A stretch of 64,000 bases of DNA. Source: a virus. Location of the stretch: positions 1-64,000 of the IMG/VR virus record IMGVR_UViG_3300046096_000628; one strand, 5' to 3'. The notes under the pieces were generated by a model, which ran no database searches, was not told where the DNA came from, and saw nothing but the letters and a program-made list of their open reading frames with translations. Positions 45,154-52,896 of the stretch are shown here, in pieces. The stretch's first letter is position 1; each line of letters starts with the position of its first letter. Position numbers and translations under genes: made by a program.

Positions 45154-45435
45154 TTATGCTCCAAATGATACCGTGACATCAGTTTTTACGGTAAGCGCTT
45201 CGATTGCAAACACTTTGAATGGTTTGGGACGGCTGAATTTATTTTCATTCTCTTGCTTGATCCATGTAGCAACTTCTTCTTTGGTCTTAAACCCGTGAAT
45301 ACCAATATAGGTAGAAGTTTCCATCGATGGAGGGGGATCTGGTGGACCGTAGTCAGCCCCCATATGACTTTCGGAGTACTCGTATACCACGATAAAGTTA
45401 GGCGAATGCTTGGTAAAAGCAGCCAAGCTGCTCAT
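45154..45435 (-). CDS. Hypothetical protein (93 aa)
   Basis: AGGA 6 nt before ATG 45435 makes this start better than earlier ATGs. FIVVYEYSESHMGADYGPPDPPPSME, then a KEEVATWIKQ helix and a beta end. Unknown. Stop is 1 nt before the next ATG. Confidence 0.7.
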   Translation of the reverse strand: MSSLAAFTKHSPNFIVVYEYSESHMGADYGPPDPPPSMETSTYIGIHGFKTKEEVATWIKQENENKFSRPKPFKVFAIEALTVKTDVTVSFGA

Positions 45436-45512
45436 GCTATTTCCTGGGGTTCCAATATACATAAAACACTTTCGAATGTTGTGGGAGTATTGTAGCAAAA
45501 GGGGGTAACTGG

Positions 45513-45926
45513 TTACAACCCATTGCGGTTATTCATCACTGTTACCCACTTTTTTGATTTCTTATCAATTTGTGCGGACAACATTTCCGACAATTCGCCA
45601 GCACTCAACTCAGGGTAGGCAGCAGCTAACGTATCAATGATGGTTAAAATAACATCAGCTGCTTCACCCTCAATCGGCTCTTTCGGGGTTTTGTGCGGCA
45701 GGTATCCAAATTTGTGGAGTAGTGCTTCACTGAACTCACCCACCTCTTCCATCACTTTAGAGTTGCGTGCAAATACAGGGAACGCGTTATTTTGAGGGCG
45801 TTGGCTGATGGTGAAAAGTCTATTGAACATATTTGTGTTAGTAATATTAGTGGTAAGTTGAGGTATTGCAGCAGAATTGACGGATGAGACGTACGCTGCG
45901 TATTTTTCGTAATCTGGATGGATCAT
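45513..45926 (-). CDS. MazG-like nucleotide pyrophosphohydrolase (137 aa)
   Basis: KVMEEVGEFSEALLHKFG and GEAADVILTIIDTLAAAYP give the E..E..(about 20)..E..D metal set of the MazG fold; a Lys-rich end (KKSKKW). Hydrolyses (d)NTPs or ppGpp-like signals in relatives. Lies 1 nt after the NadM-Nudix stop, so the two are co-expressed. Confidence 0.85.
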   Translation of the reverse strand: MIHPDYEKYAAYVSSVNSAAIPQLTTNITNTNMFNRLFTISQRPQNNAFPVFARNSKVMEEVGEFSEALLHKFGYLPHKTPKEPIEGEAADVILTIIDTLAAAYPELSAGELSEMLSAQIDKKSKKWVTVMNNRNGL

Positions 45927-45927
45927 A

Positions 45928-46974
45928 TTACGCTCCTATTGCCCACTGCACCATTTCGTAATGATCATCGAAGCATTGTTCACTCCGAACATCATTAATT
46001 GGAACCCACATTGCTTTTTCAGCATCGTCGCTACCTTTTATTTTCGGTAACTCACCATCAGGTAATACAAATTTAAATGCGTGCGTAATCGTACGGCCAC
46101 GCGCACTGCGATCAATTGCATCGAATACCCGTCGATCCTGGATACTACCAATTAGTACTGGTACCGGCACCTTAATCTTCGTTTCTTCACGCAGTTCGCG
46201 AATTGCAGCATCTTGCACACTTTTATCAGTGGTAGCATTCACGAATCCCCCTGGAACCGCGAACAACCCCCGCCCTGGTTCGGCGCGGCGTTTGATCATC
46301 AATACATGACCGGAACAAATTACAACTGCATCAGCTGTCACAAAAATAGGAGGGTACGGCAGACTTGCAAATTGACTCTTATACTTGTCAATGAATTCAC
46401 GCTCACGAATAATTTGTTGATAGTCTGGACTACCCTTCCAACCTTCCAACCAACGTACAGTAGGTTGTGGCAGCACAGAGCGAATGAAATTCATATTTGC
46501 ATCTTCTCGGAAATACAAATCGCGAATATCAGTTGCGTGTAGTGATTCGATCAACTCAACTTCTTCAACTTCCCACTGAGGGAACATTTTGAGGTAGAAT
46601 GAGCTGCCATCTTTATCGTGACCAATAATGCCTGTCTTGCCACCAAGCACACGATACTTAGACACAATTCCTTGCACACGCTGCATCCATGCAGTATCGT
46701 TGTATATTGTGTCAATATTAGATTCAATGTGAACACGGGTAGTGTTATCAAAGTCCCCACTGTCATACAGCTGATCCAGTACGTTGTTAAGCATCATTTT
46801 GCGCTCAGCATATGTAAAAGGATTCTTGTAGGTGCGAGGTTGGTCTGCTGAACCGATGATGATGATCAGTTCTTTTGTAAGAGTTAGTGCGCGCCGCAAA
46901 ATCTCAACGTGAGCATTGTGGGTAGGTTGGAACCGGCCAATAAATACTAACGTGTCGTATTTTTTTGTAGTCAT
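45928..46974 (-). CDS. nadM: Bifunctional NMN adenylyltransferase/Nudix hydrolase
   Basis: A 348-residue fusion. Residues 1-190: nucleotidyltransferase with GRFQPTHNAHVE (13-24) and the late ISSTDIR-like HATDIRD (146-152). Residues 205-348: Nudix domain with GGFVN (242-246) leading to AAIRELREETKI (256-267). The first part makes NAD+ from nicotinamide mononucleotide and ATP; the second cleans ADP-ribose or related nucleotides. With NadV it forms the complete NARP2 route. TTTTTTGTAG precedes. Confidence 0.95.
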   Translation of the reverse strand: MTTKKYDTLVFIGRFQPTHNAHVEILRRALTLTKELIIIIGSADQPRTYKNPFTYAERKMMLNNVLDQLYDSGDFDNTTRVHIESNIDTIYNDTAWMQRVQGIVSKYRVLGGKTGIIGHDKDGSSFYLKMFPQWEVEEVELIESLHATDIRDLYFREDANMNFIRSVLPQPTVRWLEGWKGSPDYQQIIREREFIDKYKSQFASLPYPPIFVTADAVVICSGHVLMIKRRAEPGRGLFAVPGGFVNATTDKSVQDAAIRELREETKIKVPVPVLIGSIQDRRVFDAIDRSARGRTITHAFKFVLPDGELPKIKGSDDAEKAMWVPINDVRSEQCFDDHYEMVQWAIGA

Positions 46975-47065
46975 TTCAAAATCCTTGAAAAGTAAAAGTG
47001 TGAAAGTCTATCTCTCACATCTGTATATATGATAACTCAACTCAGCGGTTGGGGTCAATTGAATA

Positions 47066-47926
47066 TCAGTATGCAGCGATGCATTCCAAAATGGTGTTGC
47101 GGTGCAGTGTGAGGACTGGTTCAATCCCACCAGTTTTATCACGCTGGTATCCACCTGCGAGATTCCACACGATTGGAGTACCAACACCTGCACACGATTG
47201 GAAGATACCACGATCGCGTTCAATCATCTGTTCAGTAGTCATCAATCCACCGTACGGATCATTGCGGTGAATGTCAGCGCCAGCCTGATAGATTACCAAG
47301 TCGTAACGCTGGGTATCTAACATCTCCATCAAATTACGAGGATCGCAGATTGCCATTGCTTGGTCAACAGTGCGATAGCCGTTCCCATTCGTGATGTGAT
47401 GCACACGTGCAGTGAGGCCAAGGCGCTTGATAATATCATCAGTACCGTTGCCGTAGTGCATGTCAAAGTCGAGGATCAGGATACGCGAATCATTTGGTAG
47501 ACGTTTGAGTACTTCCACCGCTGTAATCATTAGTCCATTGAACGTACAGAACCCCATCGCGCGATTGTACTCAGCGTGGTGGAAACCAGACGTTGGAGAG
47601 ACGGCAACACCACCACGCTGCAGTACTTCATGAGCAGCAGCTAATAGTGAGCCGGATGTGTACGGAAGACTAGTGGCCACGTCAGGATTGAAATTTTCAA
47701 ATCCATTTGCAATAGTACAGCTGAGCACACCGTCTACGAACGCTGGATCGTGCACTGCCTTGATCATGTCGGTAGTGACTGGCTCGAATGAGCGGATTGT
47801 TAAGCGCTGGGCAATGGATCGATTCGACATCCAGTCCTCCACAACTTGTTGAGGTTTACCTGCAGATGGGCTAGCACTCACATTACTGGCTGCGACCATC
47901 TCGGGGCGGTAGAAAACTGGAATCAT
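47066..47926 (-). CDS. Histone-deacetylase-like zinc hydrolase (286 aa)
   Basis: A complete arginase/HDAC-fold set: PTSGFHHAEYNRAMGFCTFNG (H116, H117), DFDMHYGNGT (D153, D155, H157), QAGADIHRNDPYGG (D218) and LAGGYQ (Y260). These are the residues that hold Zn2+ and act on N-acyl groups in acetoin-utilization and polyamine deacetylases. The family is common in bacteria but unusual in a phage NAD cluster. It could deacylate polyamines, proteins or an acyl-ADP-ribose-type compound; the substrate is open. Not in the same operon for sure, as a 90-nt gap separates it from NadM. Confidence 0.88.
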   Translation of the reverse strand: MIPVFYRPEMVAASNVSASPSAGKPQQVVEDWMSNRSIAQRLTIRSFEPVTTDMIKAVHDPAFVDGVLSCTIANGFENFNPDVATSLPYTSGSLLAAAHEVLQRGGVAVSPTSGFHHAEYNRAMGFCTFNGLMITAVEVLKRLPNDSRILILDFDMHYGNGTDDIIKRLGLTARVHHITNGNGYRTVDQAMAICDPRNLMEMLDTQRYDLVIYQAGADIHRNDPYGGLMTTEQMIERDRGIFQSCAGVGTPIVWNLAGGYQRDKTGGIEPVLTLHRNTILECIAAY

Positions 47927-47928
47927 TT

Positions 47929-48186
47929 TTAGTCCTTACTTTTTAATTTTGGCGAATCGCTAGCGATCGTGCGGGGATACGTTTCTGGATTATCCCAGAA
48001 GTCTTTGAATGATAAAATAAAGTCTGCCATCTTCTGAGTCTTCTCGATAAATGCCCACCACGGTTCACGAGCTCTGTATCGGAAATCAACCTCTTGTTCA
48101 AATGTCAGTGCTTCAAGGTTGCGACACACTGCGCGACCAGCTGCGAGAAACTCTTTATAGGTTTCTGGTGTACCATCATTGGTCAT
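47929..48186 (-). CDS. Hypothetical protein (85 aa)
   Basis: Lies 2 nt upstream of the HDAC gene on the same strand. Trp/Arg-rich helical centre (YRAREPWWAFIEKTQKM) and acidic ends. Unknown function; possible partner of the deacylase by position. Confidence 0.68.
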   Translation of the reverse strand: MTNDGTPETYKEFLAAGRAVCRNLEALTFEQEVDFRYRAREPWWAFIEKTQKMADFILSFKDFWDNPETYPRTIASDSPKLKSKD

Positions 48187-48271
48187 TATTTACTCCTCCT
48201 GTATTGTGCAGTTGCAGTGCAATCCACTTGTAGTCGTTCAAATCCACTGAAGTACTTGGTAGCCACGATGA

Positions 48272-48541
48272 TTACCAGGAGACATCGAGGTACTGTGGAT
48301 CACGTTGATCACCTGGCACGTGGACCACTTTGAAACCAAGTGTGATAAGACGTTGACGAATCACTTGGTCTGTATGACGCGTGCAGATCGTTGACTTGCC
48401 AGTAGCAGATGCTGTTTTGATTGCTGCAATTACTTCATCCGTTTCTTTTCGGAGATACCGGCCATCAATGCTTTGCGCAAACTGAGTTTGCTTACGAGCA
48501 GCTGCCGCGTCGAATGAGGTAGTGTTGACAAAATTAGGCAT
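48272..48541 (-). CDS. Conserved phage protein (89 aa)
   Basis: DGRYLRKETDEVIAAIKTASATGKSTICTRHTDQVIRQRLITLGFKVVHVPGDQRD: a helix-strand pattern I recognise from other large phages. Unknown function. Confidence 0.72.
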   Translation of the reverse strand: MPNFVNTTSFDAAAARKQTQFAQSIDGRYLRKETDEVIAAIKTASATGKSTICTRHTDQVIRQRLITLGFKVVHVPGDQRDPQYLDVSW

Positions 48542-48550
48542 AGTGTTAGT

Positions 48551-48775
48551 TTAGAGACGGAATTTGGACAGGTAAGTAGCAGCTAGTGACTGATCTTCTT
48601 CAGCCTCACTATCAATAAAATCAATCGACATCATCTCAACTTCAGTTTGAGCACGAGTCAACAGCTCTGTTGCATAAGTGATGTCATCGGATTCAGCTTG
48701 TTTAAACCAATCGGCTAATGTAGCAGGGGAAACGGACAATAGAAAATCTAGATTGCTTGCATCGTTTGGGTTCAT
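48551..48775 (-). CDS. Conserved phage protein, MNPNDASNLDFLLS type (74 aa)
   Basis: ATG 48775 matches the usual family start (an upstream ATG at 48790 is the alternative). NPNDASNLDFLLSVSPATLADWFKQAESDDITYATEL is typical of a small helical phage protein of unknown role. Confidence 0.75.
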   Translation of the reverse strand: MNPNDASNLDFLLSVSPATLADWFKQAESDDITYATELLTRAQTEVEMMSIDFIDSEAEEDQSLAATYLSKFRL

Positions 48776-48798
48776 GGGATTACACTCCATTAGGTCGG

Positions 48799-49011
48799 TT
48801 AGTCAGTTGGATCGGGGTTAGCAACAGTGGTTAGTCGAGCAGATTCAAACGCTGCACGTAGCCATACTTCAACATTGACCAGTTTACCAGCATCGCTAAA
48901 CTGAGTTATGCTTTCGTGGAAACGCTCACTGCGCAAACTGAAGCTTTCTACTTCATTCCACCAATCTTCGAATGTTGGGTATTGGTTACTGGAGTGCAAT
49001 TTGACGAACAA
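48799..49011 (-). CDS. Hypothetical protein, start uncertain (about 66-70 aa)
   Basis: No ATG is in frame; TTG 49011 or 48999 would be the start. TFEDWWNEVESFSLRSERFHESI is coding-like, with FEDWWNEV recalling small phage proteins. Overlaps the end of the next gene upstream. Confidence 0.5.
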   Translation of the reverse strand: MFVKLHSSNQYPTFEDWWNEVESFSLRSERFHESITQFSDAGKLVNVEVWLRAAFESARLTTVANPDPTD

Positions 49012-49198
49012 TCAAGGTATTCAGAACTTGCAGAATTTCTTTCTGTTTGTTCCGAGGCATATCAACCATCGCATTTGTCAGAAGTGTTGTCAACACTCCA
49101 CACGCAAAATCATTCGTTTTATGTTCACGTGCTGCTTCACGTACAAACAATGTTCGGGATTGATCGATAGCTTCTTTAGCGTATTTCGCTTGTGGCAT
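48986..49198 (-). CDS. Hypothetical helical protein (70 aa)
   Basis: Basic-to-neutral helical protein (RTLFVREAAREHKTNDFACG, KQKEILQVLNTLIVRQIALQ). First gene after the minus-strand promoter at 49232. Unknown. Confidence 0.7.
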   Translation of the reverse strand: MPQAKYAKEAIDQSRTLFVREAAREHKTNDFACGVLTTLLTNAMVDMPRNKQKEILQVLNTLIVRQIALQ

Positions 49199-49231
49199 GT
49201 TGCGTATCCTTAATTACTTGCGATGCAGTTT

Positions 49232-49259
49232 ATTATACCCTATTTTAACAAACGGTCAA
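49232..49259 (-). promoter_or_regulatory. Sigma70-type promoter (minus strand)
   Basis: TTGACC (49259-49254), 16 bp, TATAAT (49237-49232), with GGG before the -10 as in the plus-strand series. Confidence 0.85.
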
Positions 49260-49519
49260 CGTCGTTTTGTCGCACCAATACGACTATTTTTGTTCCAATC
49301 GTACGAAGTACCATCTGGTAGTTTGCCATCTGCAACAGTGTCTACCCCACTTTTGCCGACGCTGTTGACATTCTCACTAACCATGGTGACAAATAACATC
49401 CCTAGCTGTCGAAACGATTCTGTGTACCGCAGAGCTTCTTTTAACTCCGCCACTTGATGTGAGTGGGGGAATCTTGTAATAGGATCGGTGTAATACACTA
49501 CATATTCTGTTTTTGTCAT
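49256..49519 (-). CDS. Conserved phage protein (87 aa)
   Basis: ALRYTESFRQLGMLFVTMVSENVNSVGKSGVDTVADG.LPDG..YDWNK..RIG: this order is the signature of a well-spread small phage protein with no assigned function. The -35 box of the 49232 promoter overlaps its end. Confidence 0.82.
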   Translation of the reverse strand: MTKTEYVVYYTDPITRFPHSHQVAELKEALRYTESFRQLGMLFVTMVSENVNSVGKSGVDTVADGKLPDGTSYDWNKNSRIGATKRR

Positions 49520-49546
49520 AGTTTTTTCAACACCAGCGAACCGTCT

Positions 49547-49882
49547 TTATACAAAGCGTTCCCCATTCTCTCTCATTACTGCTTGATAGTGAGGGTCCAA
49601 GTCGCCCACTTTGTACACACCATACCAATCACCTGGTGCGTCGAATAGTTTATCCATCAGCGAATCATTGACTTGGACGAACTTTGCAAACGTATAACGC
49701 TTACCACCGTACCGGCTGGGACGAGCACGACGGGGGAACCAAGTTTCAACTGTTTCGTTATCCAGCCAAGTATTGAACCGCACACGAATGTGAGTATTTT
49801 GCTTGGTGCCAGTCACCACACCTTCCACCGCGCGGCTTACTTTTCCATCGTAGCACACTGCTACACGATCACCGAGTTTCAT
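49547..49882 (-). CDS. Hypothetical beta-type protein (111 aa)
   Basis: DRVAVCYDGKVSRAVEGVVTGTKQNTHIRVRFN..DNETVETWFPRR: SH3/KOW-like strands, basic centre, helical end. Possibly nucleic-acid-binding; inference. No close family. Confidence 0.72.
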   Translation of the reverse strand: MKLGDRVAVCYDGKVSRAVEGVVTGTKQNTHIRVRFNTWLDNETVETWFPRRARPSRYGGKRYTFAKFVQVNDSLMDKLFDAPGDWYGVYKVGDLDPHYQAVMRENGERFV

Positions 49883-49930
49883 ATCGCGTTCTCATTTTGT
49901 TTGATATATGGGTAGCATCCGTAAACGAAG

Positions 49931-49956
49931 AAAAGGGGTCAACTGACCCCTTTTTG
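49931..49956. terminator. Bidirectional Rho-independent terminator
   Basis: AAAAGGGGTCA and TGACCCCTTTTT around a short loop; ends the SBP-LysM gene on the minus strand. Confidence 0.9.
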
Positions 49957-49970
49957 ATTATCTCGATTGC

Positions 49971-51041
49971 TTACTTCACAGGAATGATCAACTTTTGACC
50001 GACTGCAATGAAGTTGGGGTTAGCCAAGTTGTTGCGAGATTGGATATCACCGTACTTCATCTTGTCGCCCAGTTGAGTTTGAGCGATTGTCGACAGTGTA
50101 TCACCTTTGGTCACAACGTAACTAACTTCACCAGAACTTGCGCGGCGCACAGCAGCAGTTTTGTCGGACATGAAGTACTTTTTCAACATTTCAGTGTATT
50201 CAGGCGTATCAGTAACTTTGCGGATGGCGCTGTTCAATGCGTTGAGCAAGTCTTTGTCTCCCTTACGTACACCAATACGGTACTGAATGTCCGAGCCTTT
50301 GATCTTAGTCATTGCGAACTGCAAGTCTGTACCGTTTACTTCCGCCACAGCGAATGGGTAGTCATACATCACAGCATCGACTTTTTTGGATTTCAGGTGA
50401 CCAACGATCCACCTACCGTCAGCATCAGCTTTGTCGGACAATTCAACGATTGTTGCACTAGGGAATGCAAATTCAGCGAATGCGCGTGCATCGGGGTCAC
50501 CTTGTAGTACGCCAAGTTTGGTCACATCAGCGGCATTAGCAATCGAGGTACCTTTTGTAACGATCAGGCTGTAACCGAAATCTTTCACGTATGGGGTGGT
50601 ATACACAACACCAGGCAAGTCTTCATCATTGAATGTCAAGCCGTCGATAGCGATGTCGACCTTATTACGTTCCAATAACTGTTTCGGTACGTCAGCGTAT
50701 GTTTCAACAGCGTGGTTGGTATCGAGTTTCACCTTACCACCGAACTCACTTTGAGCAAGCACAGCATTCAGAAAGTCAACGTTGAAACCTTTTGCACGAC
50801 CGCTTTCGGAAAAGTAGAACGGCTTGGATGGGTCTTGCACGCTAACGCGAATCACGCCTTTGCCGATGACACTTTGCAAAGCGCCGCTGGTTACAGTGGG
50901 CGCACCTGCTTTGATTGCTTCAACGGTTGCAGCAGGAGCGATTGTGTTGACTTTGTTGCGGAAATCCTTGTCGTAAAACACACCAACTACAGCCAACACA
51001 ATAAGAAACAGGATAGATACGATAGTTTTTGAATTCAACAT
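49971..51041 (-). CDS. Membrane-anchored solute-binding protein with LysM domain (356 aa)
   Basis: Residues 6-23 are a membrane anchor with the rest outside (LFLIVLAVVGVF). About 60-305 is an amino-acid-type periplasmic binding fold (GVIRVSVQDPSKPFYF, FNVDFLNAVL, GLTFNDEDLPGVVYTTPYVKDFGYSLIV, YRIGVRKGDKDLLNALNSAIRKV). Residues 310-356 are a LysM domain (YVVTKGDTLSTIAQTQLG, NLANPNFIAVGQKLIIPVK) that should bind peptidoglycan. Binding protein plus LysM on one chain is unusual in a phage; it may tether a small-molecule sensor to the cell wall. Followed by two membrane genes in the same direction. Confidence 0.85.
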   Translation of the reverse strand: MLNSKTIVSILFLIVLAVVGVFYDKDFRNKVNTIAPAATVEAIKAGAPTVTSGALQSVIGKGVIRVSVQDPSKPFYFSESGRAKGFNVDFLNAVLAQSEFGGKVKLDTNHAVETYADVPKQLLERNKVDIAIDGLTFNDEDLPGVVYTTPYVKDFGYSLIVTKGTSIANAADVTKLGVLQGDPDARAFAEFAFPSATIVELSDKADADGRWIVGHLKSKKVDAVMYDYPFAVAEVNGTDLQFAMTKIKGSDIQYRIGVRKGDKDLLNALNSAIRKVTDTPEYTEMLKKYFMSDKTAAVRRASSGEVSYVVTKGDTLSTIAQTQLGDKMKYGDIQSRNNLANPNFIAVGQKLIIPVK

Positions 51042-51043
51042 TT

Positions 51044-51277
51044 TTACTTCTCCTGAGATTTAGACTGGGTCTGTGCTGCCGCTGTTTGGCACACACTTTG
51101 GTTATTTGTAGAAACACCATTCGTTGCACAGTGTGCAGCAATAGGATTGGCACCTTTAGCGACCATTTCTACAATGGCTTGGCGAGTTGTAGCACGGTCG
51201 TATGTAACACACATAATTACTGCAATGAATACGAGTGAAATACAAGCGATTATAGATACGTCAAATCGGGTCATCAT
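51044..51277 (-). CDS. Small membrane protein (76-77 aa)
   Basis: MMTRFDVSIIACISLVFIAVIMCVTY is one membrane segment; a soluble part with three Cys follows. Lies 2 nt upstream of the SBP-LysM gene on the same strand and overlaps the coiled-coil gene by 4 nt, so all three are one operon. Confidence 0.72.
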   Translation of the reverse strand: MMTRFDVSIIACISLVFIAVIMCVTYDRATTRQAIVEMVAKGANPIAAHCATNGVSTNNQSVCQTAAAQTQSKSQEK

Positions 51278-52095
51278 GCAGTTACCTTTGCTGAAGTTGG
51301 GATAGATGTGAAGGCTACCACTTGCGAAGGGCTGTTTTCCAACTGTAGTCCTGGAGTATCGTTGACCATTGTGGCACGGCTTGTGATAGGGCCTTTGCCT
51401 GCACTTGCAGCATCAGCTAGTACAGCAGAATCCATTTCCGCAAAAGCCCGATTTATCGAGTTGACCACTGAGTCAATAGCTGCATCTGTCTTCAATTGTG
51501 CCATTGGATCTTCACTACCCATACCAGCTAGCGCATTTGCTTTTTGTAGCGCTTGGCTCATCTTCCAGTTAGCGCGAAGGAATTCAATTTGTTCATCCAT
51601 TAGTTTGATATTACTCTGCAATTCAGAGTACTTGTCTTGCTTGAATTTCAGTGCTTGCTTCATAACATCAAGCTGTGCTTTGTATCGAGGAGCTGCATCT
51701 GGATATTTTTTAGCGAACCCTTGCGTCATAGTTTCGAAATTATTCACTTCCGTACCATATGCAGTTATTGCTTCTAGTTGCTGCTTGCCACGGTTCTTAA
51801 ATGCTTCTGATTGTGTCACAGCAGTTTCGATGGGATTATCTGCTGCTGCTTGTTGGACCTTTTCGAGGTGTTGAACTTTCTCGGCATCAATTGCACGATA
51901 CTTCATGTTTGAAGCTTTTAATGCAAGCACTGGTGCTACATTAATACCGATGATACCGATGATGCCCGCAATTGCGATACCGACCATGCCCGATACTGCA
52001 AGCCATGCGACTGGAGCAGCCACTGCAACTGCAAAAATTGTGATGCCCCATTTGATCAGATTGATCTTACGTTGCTTTTGAATACTATCTTCCAT
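51274..52095 (-). CDS. Membrane protein with coiled coil (273 aa)
   Basis: AGGA 7 nt before ATG 52095. Two membrane segments at about 18-70 (GITIFAVAVAAPVAWLAV and GIAIAGIIGIIGINV), then a long coiled coil over about 75-200 (EKVQHLEKVQQ, QALKFKQDKYSELQSNIKLMDEQ), and a C-terminal part. This plan recalls the PspA/TelA-type membrane-stress modules that pair a coiled-coil membrane protein with other membrane factors, but I cannot assign it to either. Confidence 0.75.
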   Translation of the reverse strand: MEDSIQKQRKINLIKWGITIFAVAVAAPVAWLAVSGMVGIAIAGIIGIIGINVAPVLALKASNMKYRAIDAEKVQHLEKVQQAAADNPIETAVTQSEAFKNRGKQQLEAITAYGTEVNNFETMTQGFAKKYPDAAPRYKAQLDVMKQALKFKQDKYSELQSNIKLMDEQIEFLRANWKMSQALQKANALAGMGSEDPMAQLKTDAAIDSVVNSINRAFAEMDSAVLADAASAGKGPITSRATMVNDTPGLQLENSPSQVVAFTSIPTSAKVTA

Positions 52096-52157
52096 TTTAT
52101 ATCCTATAAGTTGAGAAAGGGACTGAAACAATCCCATAAAAGAAACATGGGGGCTAC

Positions 52158-52355
52158 TTAGCAACCAAAATACTTGATAATGACTTCTAGTGCTGGGAGA
52201 AGTGTTGTTTGGTTGAAGGCTAAATCTTCCGGATGCATGTACTCGCCTTTTTTCAAGTGTGCTTTTATTTCTTTTTTGATCAGCGAGCGCTGATCTTTCA
52301 GTACGAGCACGGTGATCGCATCTGCTGCTTTGTGATCGAGTTCGATTTTACTCAC
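52158..52355 (-). CDS. Small helical protein (65 aa)
   Basis: GTG start with GGAGG just upstream. KAADAITVLVLKDQRSLIKKEIKAHLKKGEYMHPEDL: helical, Lys-rich; a common small-phage-protein type with unknown role. Overlaps the upstream gene by GTGA-type spacing. Confidence 0.7.
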   Translation of the reverse strand: MSKIELDHKAADAITVLVLKDQRSLIKKEIKAHLKKGEYMHPEDLAFNQTTLLPALEVIIKYFGC

Positions 52356-52525
52356 ATCACCTCCACTTCGTTCATGAATTCCTGGAACAAAAATTGATCA
52401 CTCATTGCTTCAGTCAGACCGTGTTTGGTGGCTACGTTATACCCCATTAATTTAGCATACGCGGCGTTTTCACGAATGAAATCGGCATACTCTTGAGAAG
52501 TCAACAACATGGAATATTGGTTCAT
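52352..52525 (-). CDS. Small acidic protein (57 aa)
   Basis: ATG 52525. MNQYSMLLTSQEYADFIRENAAYAKLMGYNVA: helical, acidic, unknown. First gene of the minus-strand unit begun by the promoter at 52551. Confidence 0.65.
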   Translation of the reverse strand: MNQYSMLLTSQEYADFIRENAAYAKLMGYNVATKHGLTEAMSDQFLFQEFMNEVEVM

Positions 52526-52550
52526 TTTAGTCTTTCGTGTGGAAAAAGAT

Positions 52551-52579
52551 AGTATACCCTGAAGTGGTGGCATTGGCAA
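52551..52579 (-). promoter_or_regulatory. Sigma70 promoter (minus strand)
   Basis: TTGCCA (52579-52574), 17 bp, TATACT (52556-52551). Starts the leftward membrane/periplasm unit. Confidence 0.8.
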
Positions 52580-52896
52580 CGGGTATTCTTATAAAGTTAA
52601 TTTATTTTAACAATCGGTTGGTGTCTATCGATCGACGAGTTGATGCAACGTCTTTGGGTTTTCACCAAGGTTGAGTCAATATAAAGTTATGCAGTCGCAA
52701 ACCAACATACAACATTTAGACTTTGGCATCTATGTGCGAACAGATGCTTAACTATTAATAACAACTGTATAACAGAATTAGGTATTGGCGACTGTACACC
52801 AATGTCGACTAGCGCATTGTAGCTACTGTCGACTTTCGATGATAAGAGATAAGGATAGGTAGCGGTAAGTATTTTTACCACCGGGAGGAAACAAGA
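52580..52896. other. Divergent gap of about 320 nt without a gene
   Basis: Separates the leftward membrane unit from the rightward regulator gene. GGGAGG at 52883-52888 serves the regulator. No strong plus-strand -35/-10 pair or late box found. Confidence 0.5.
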
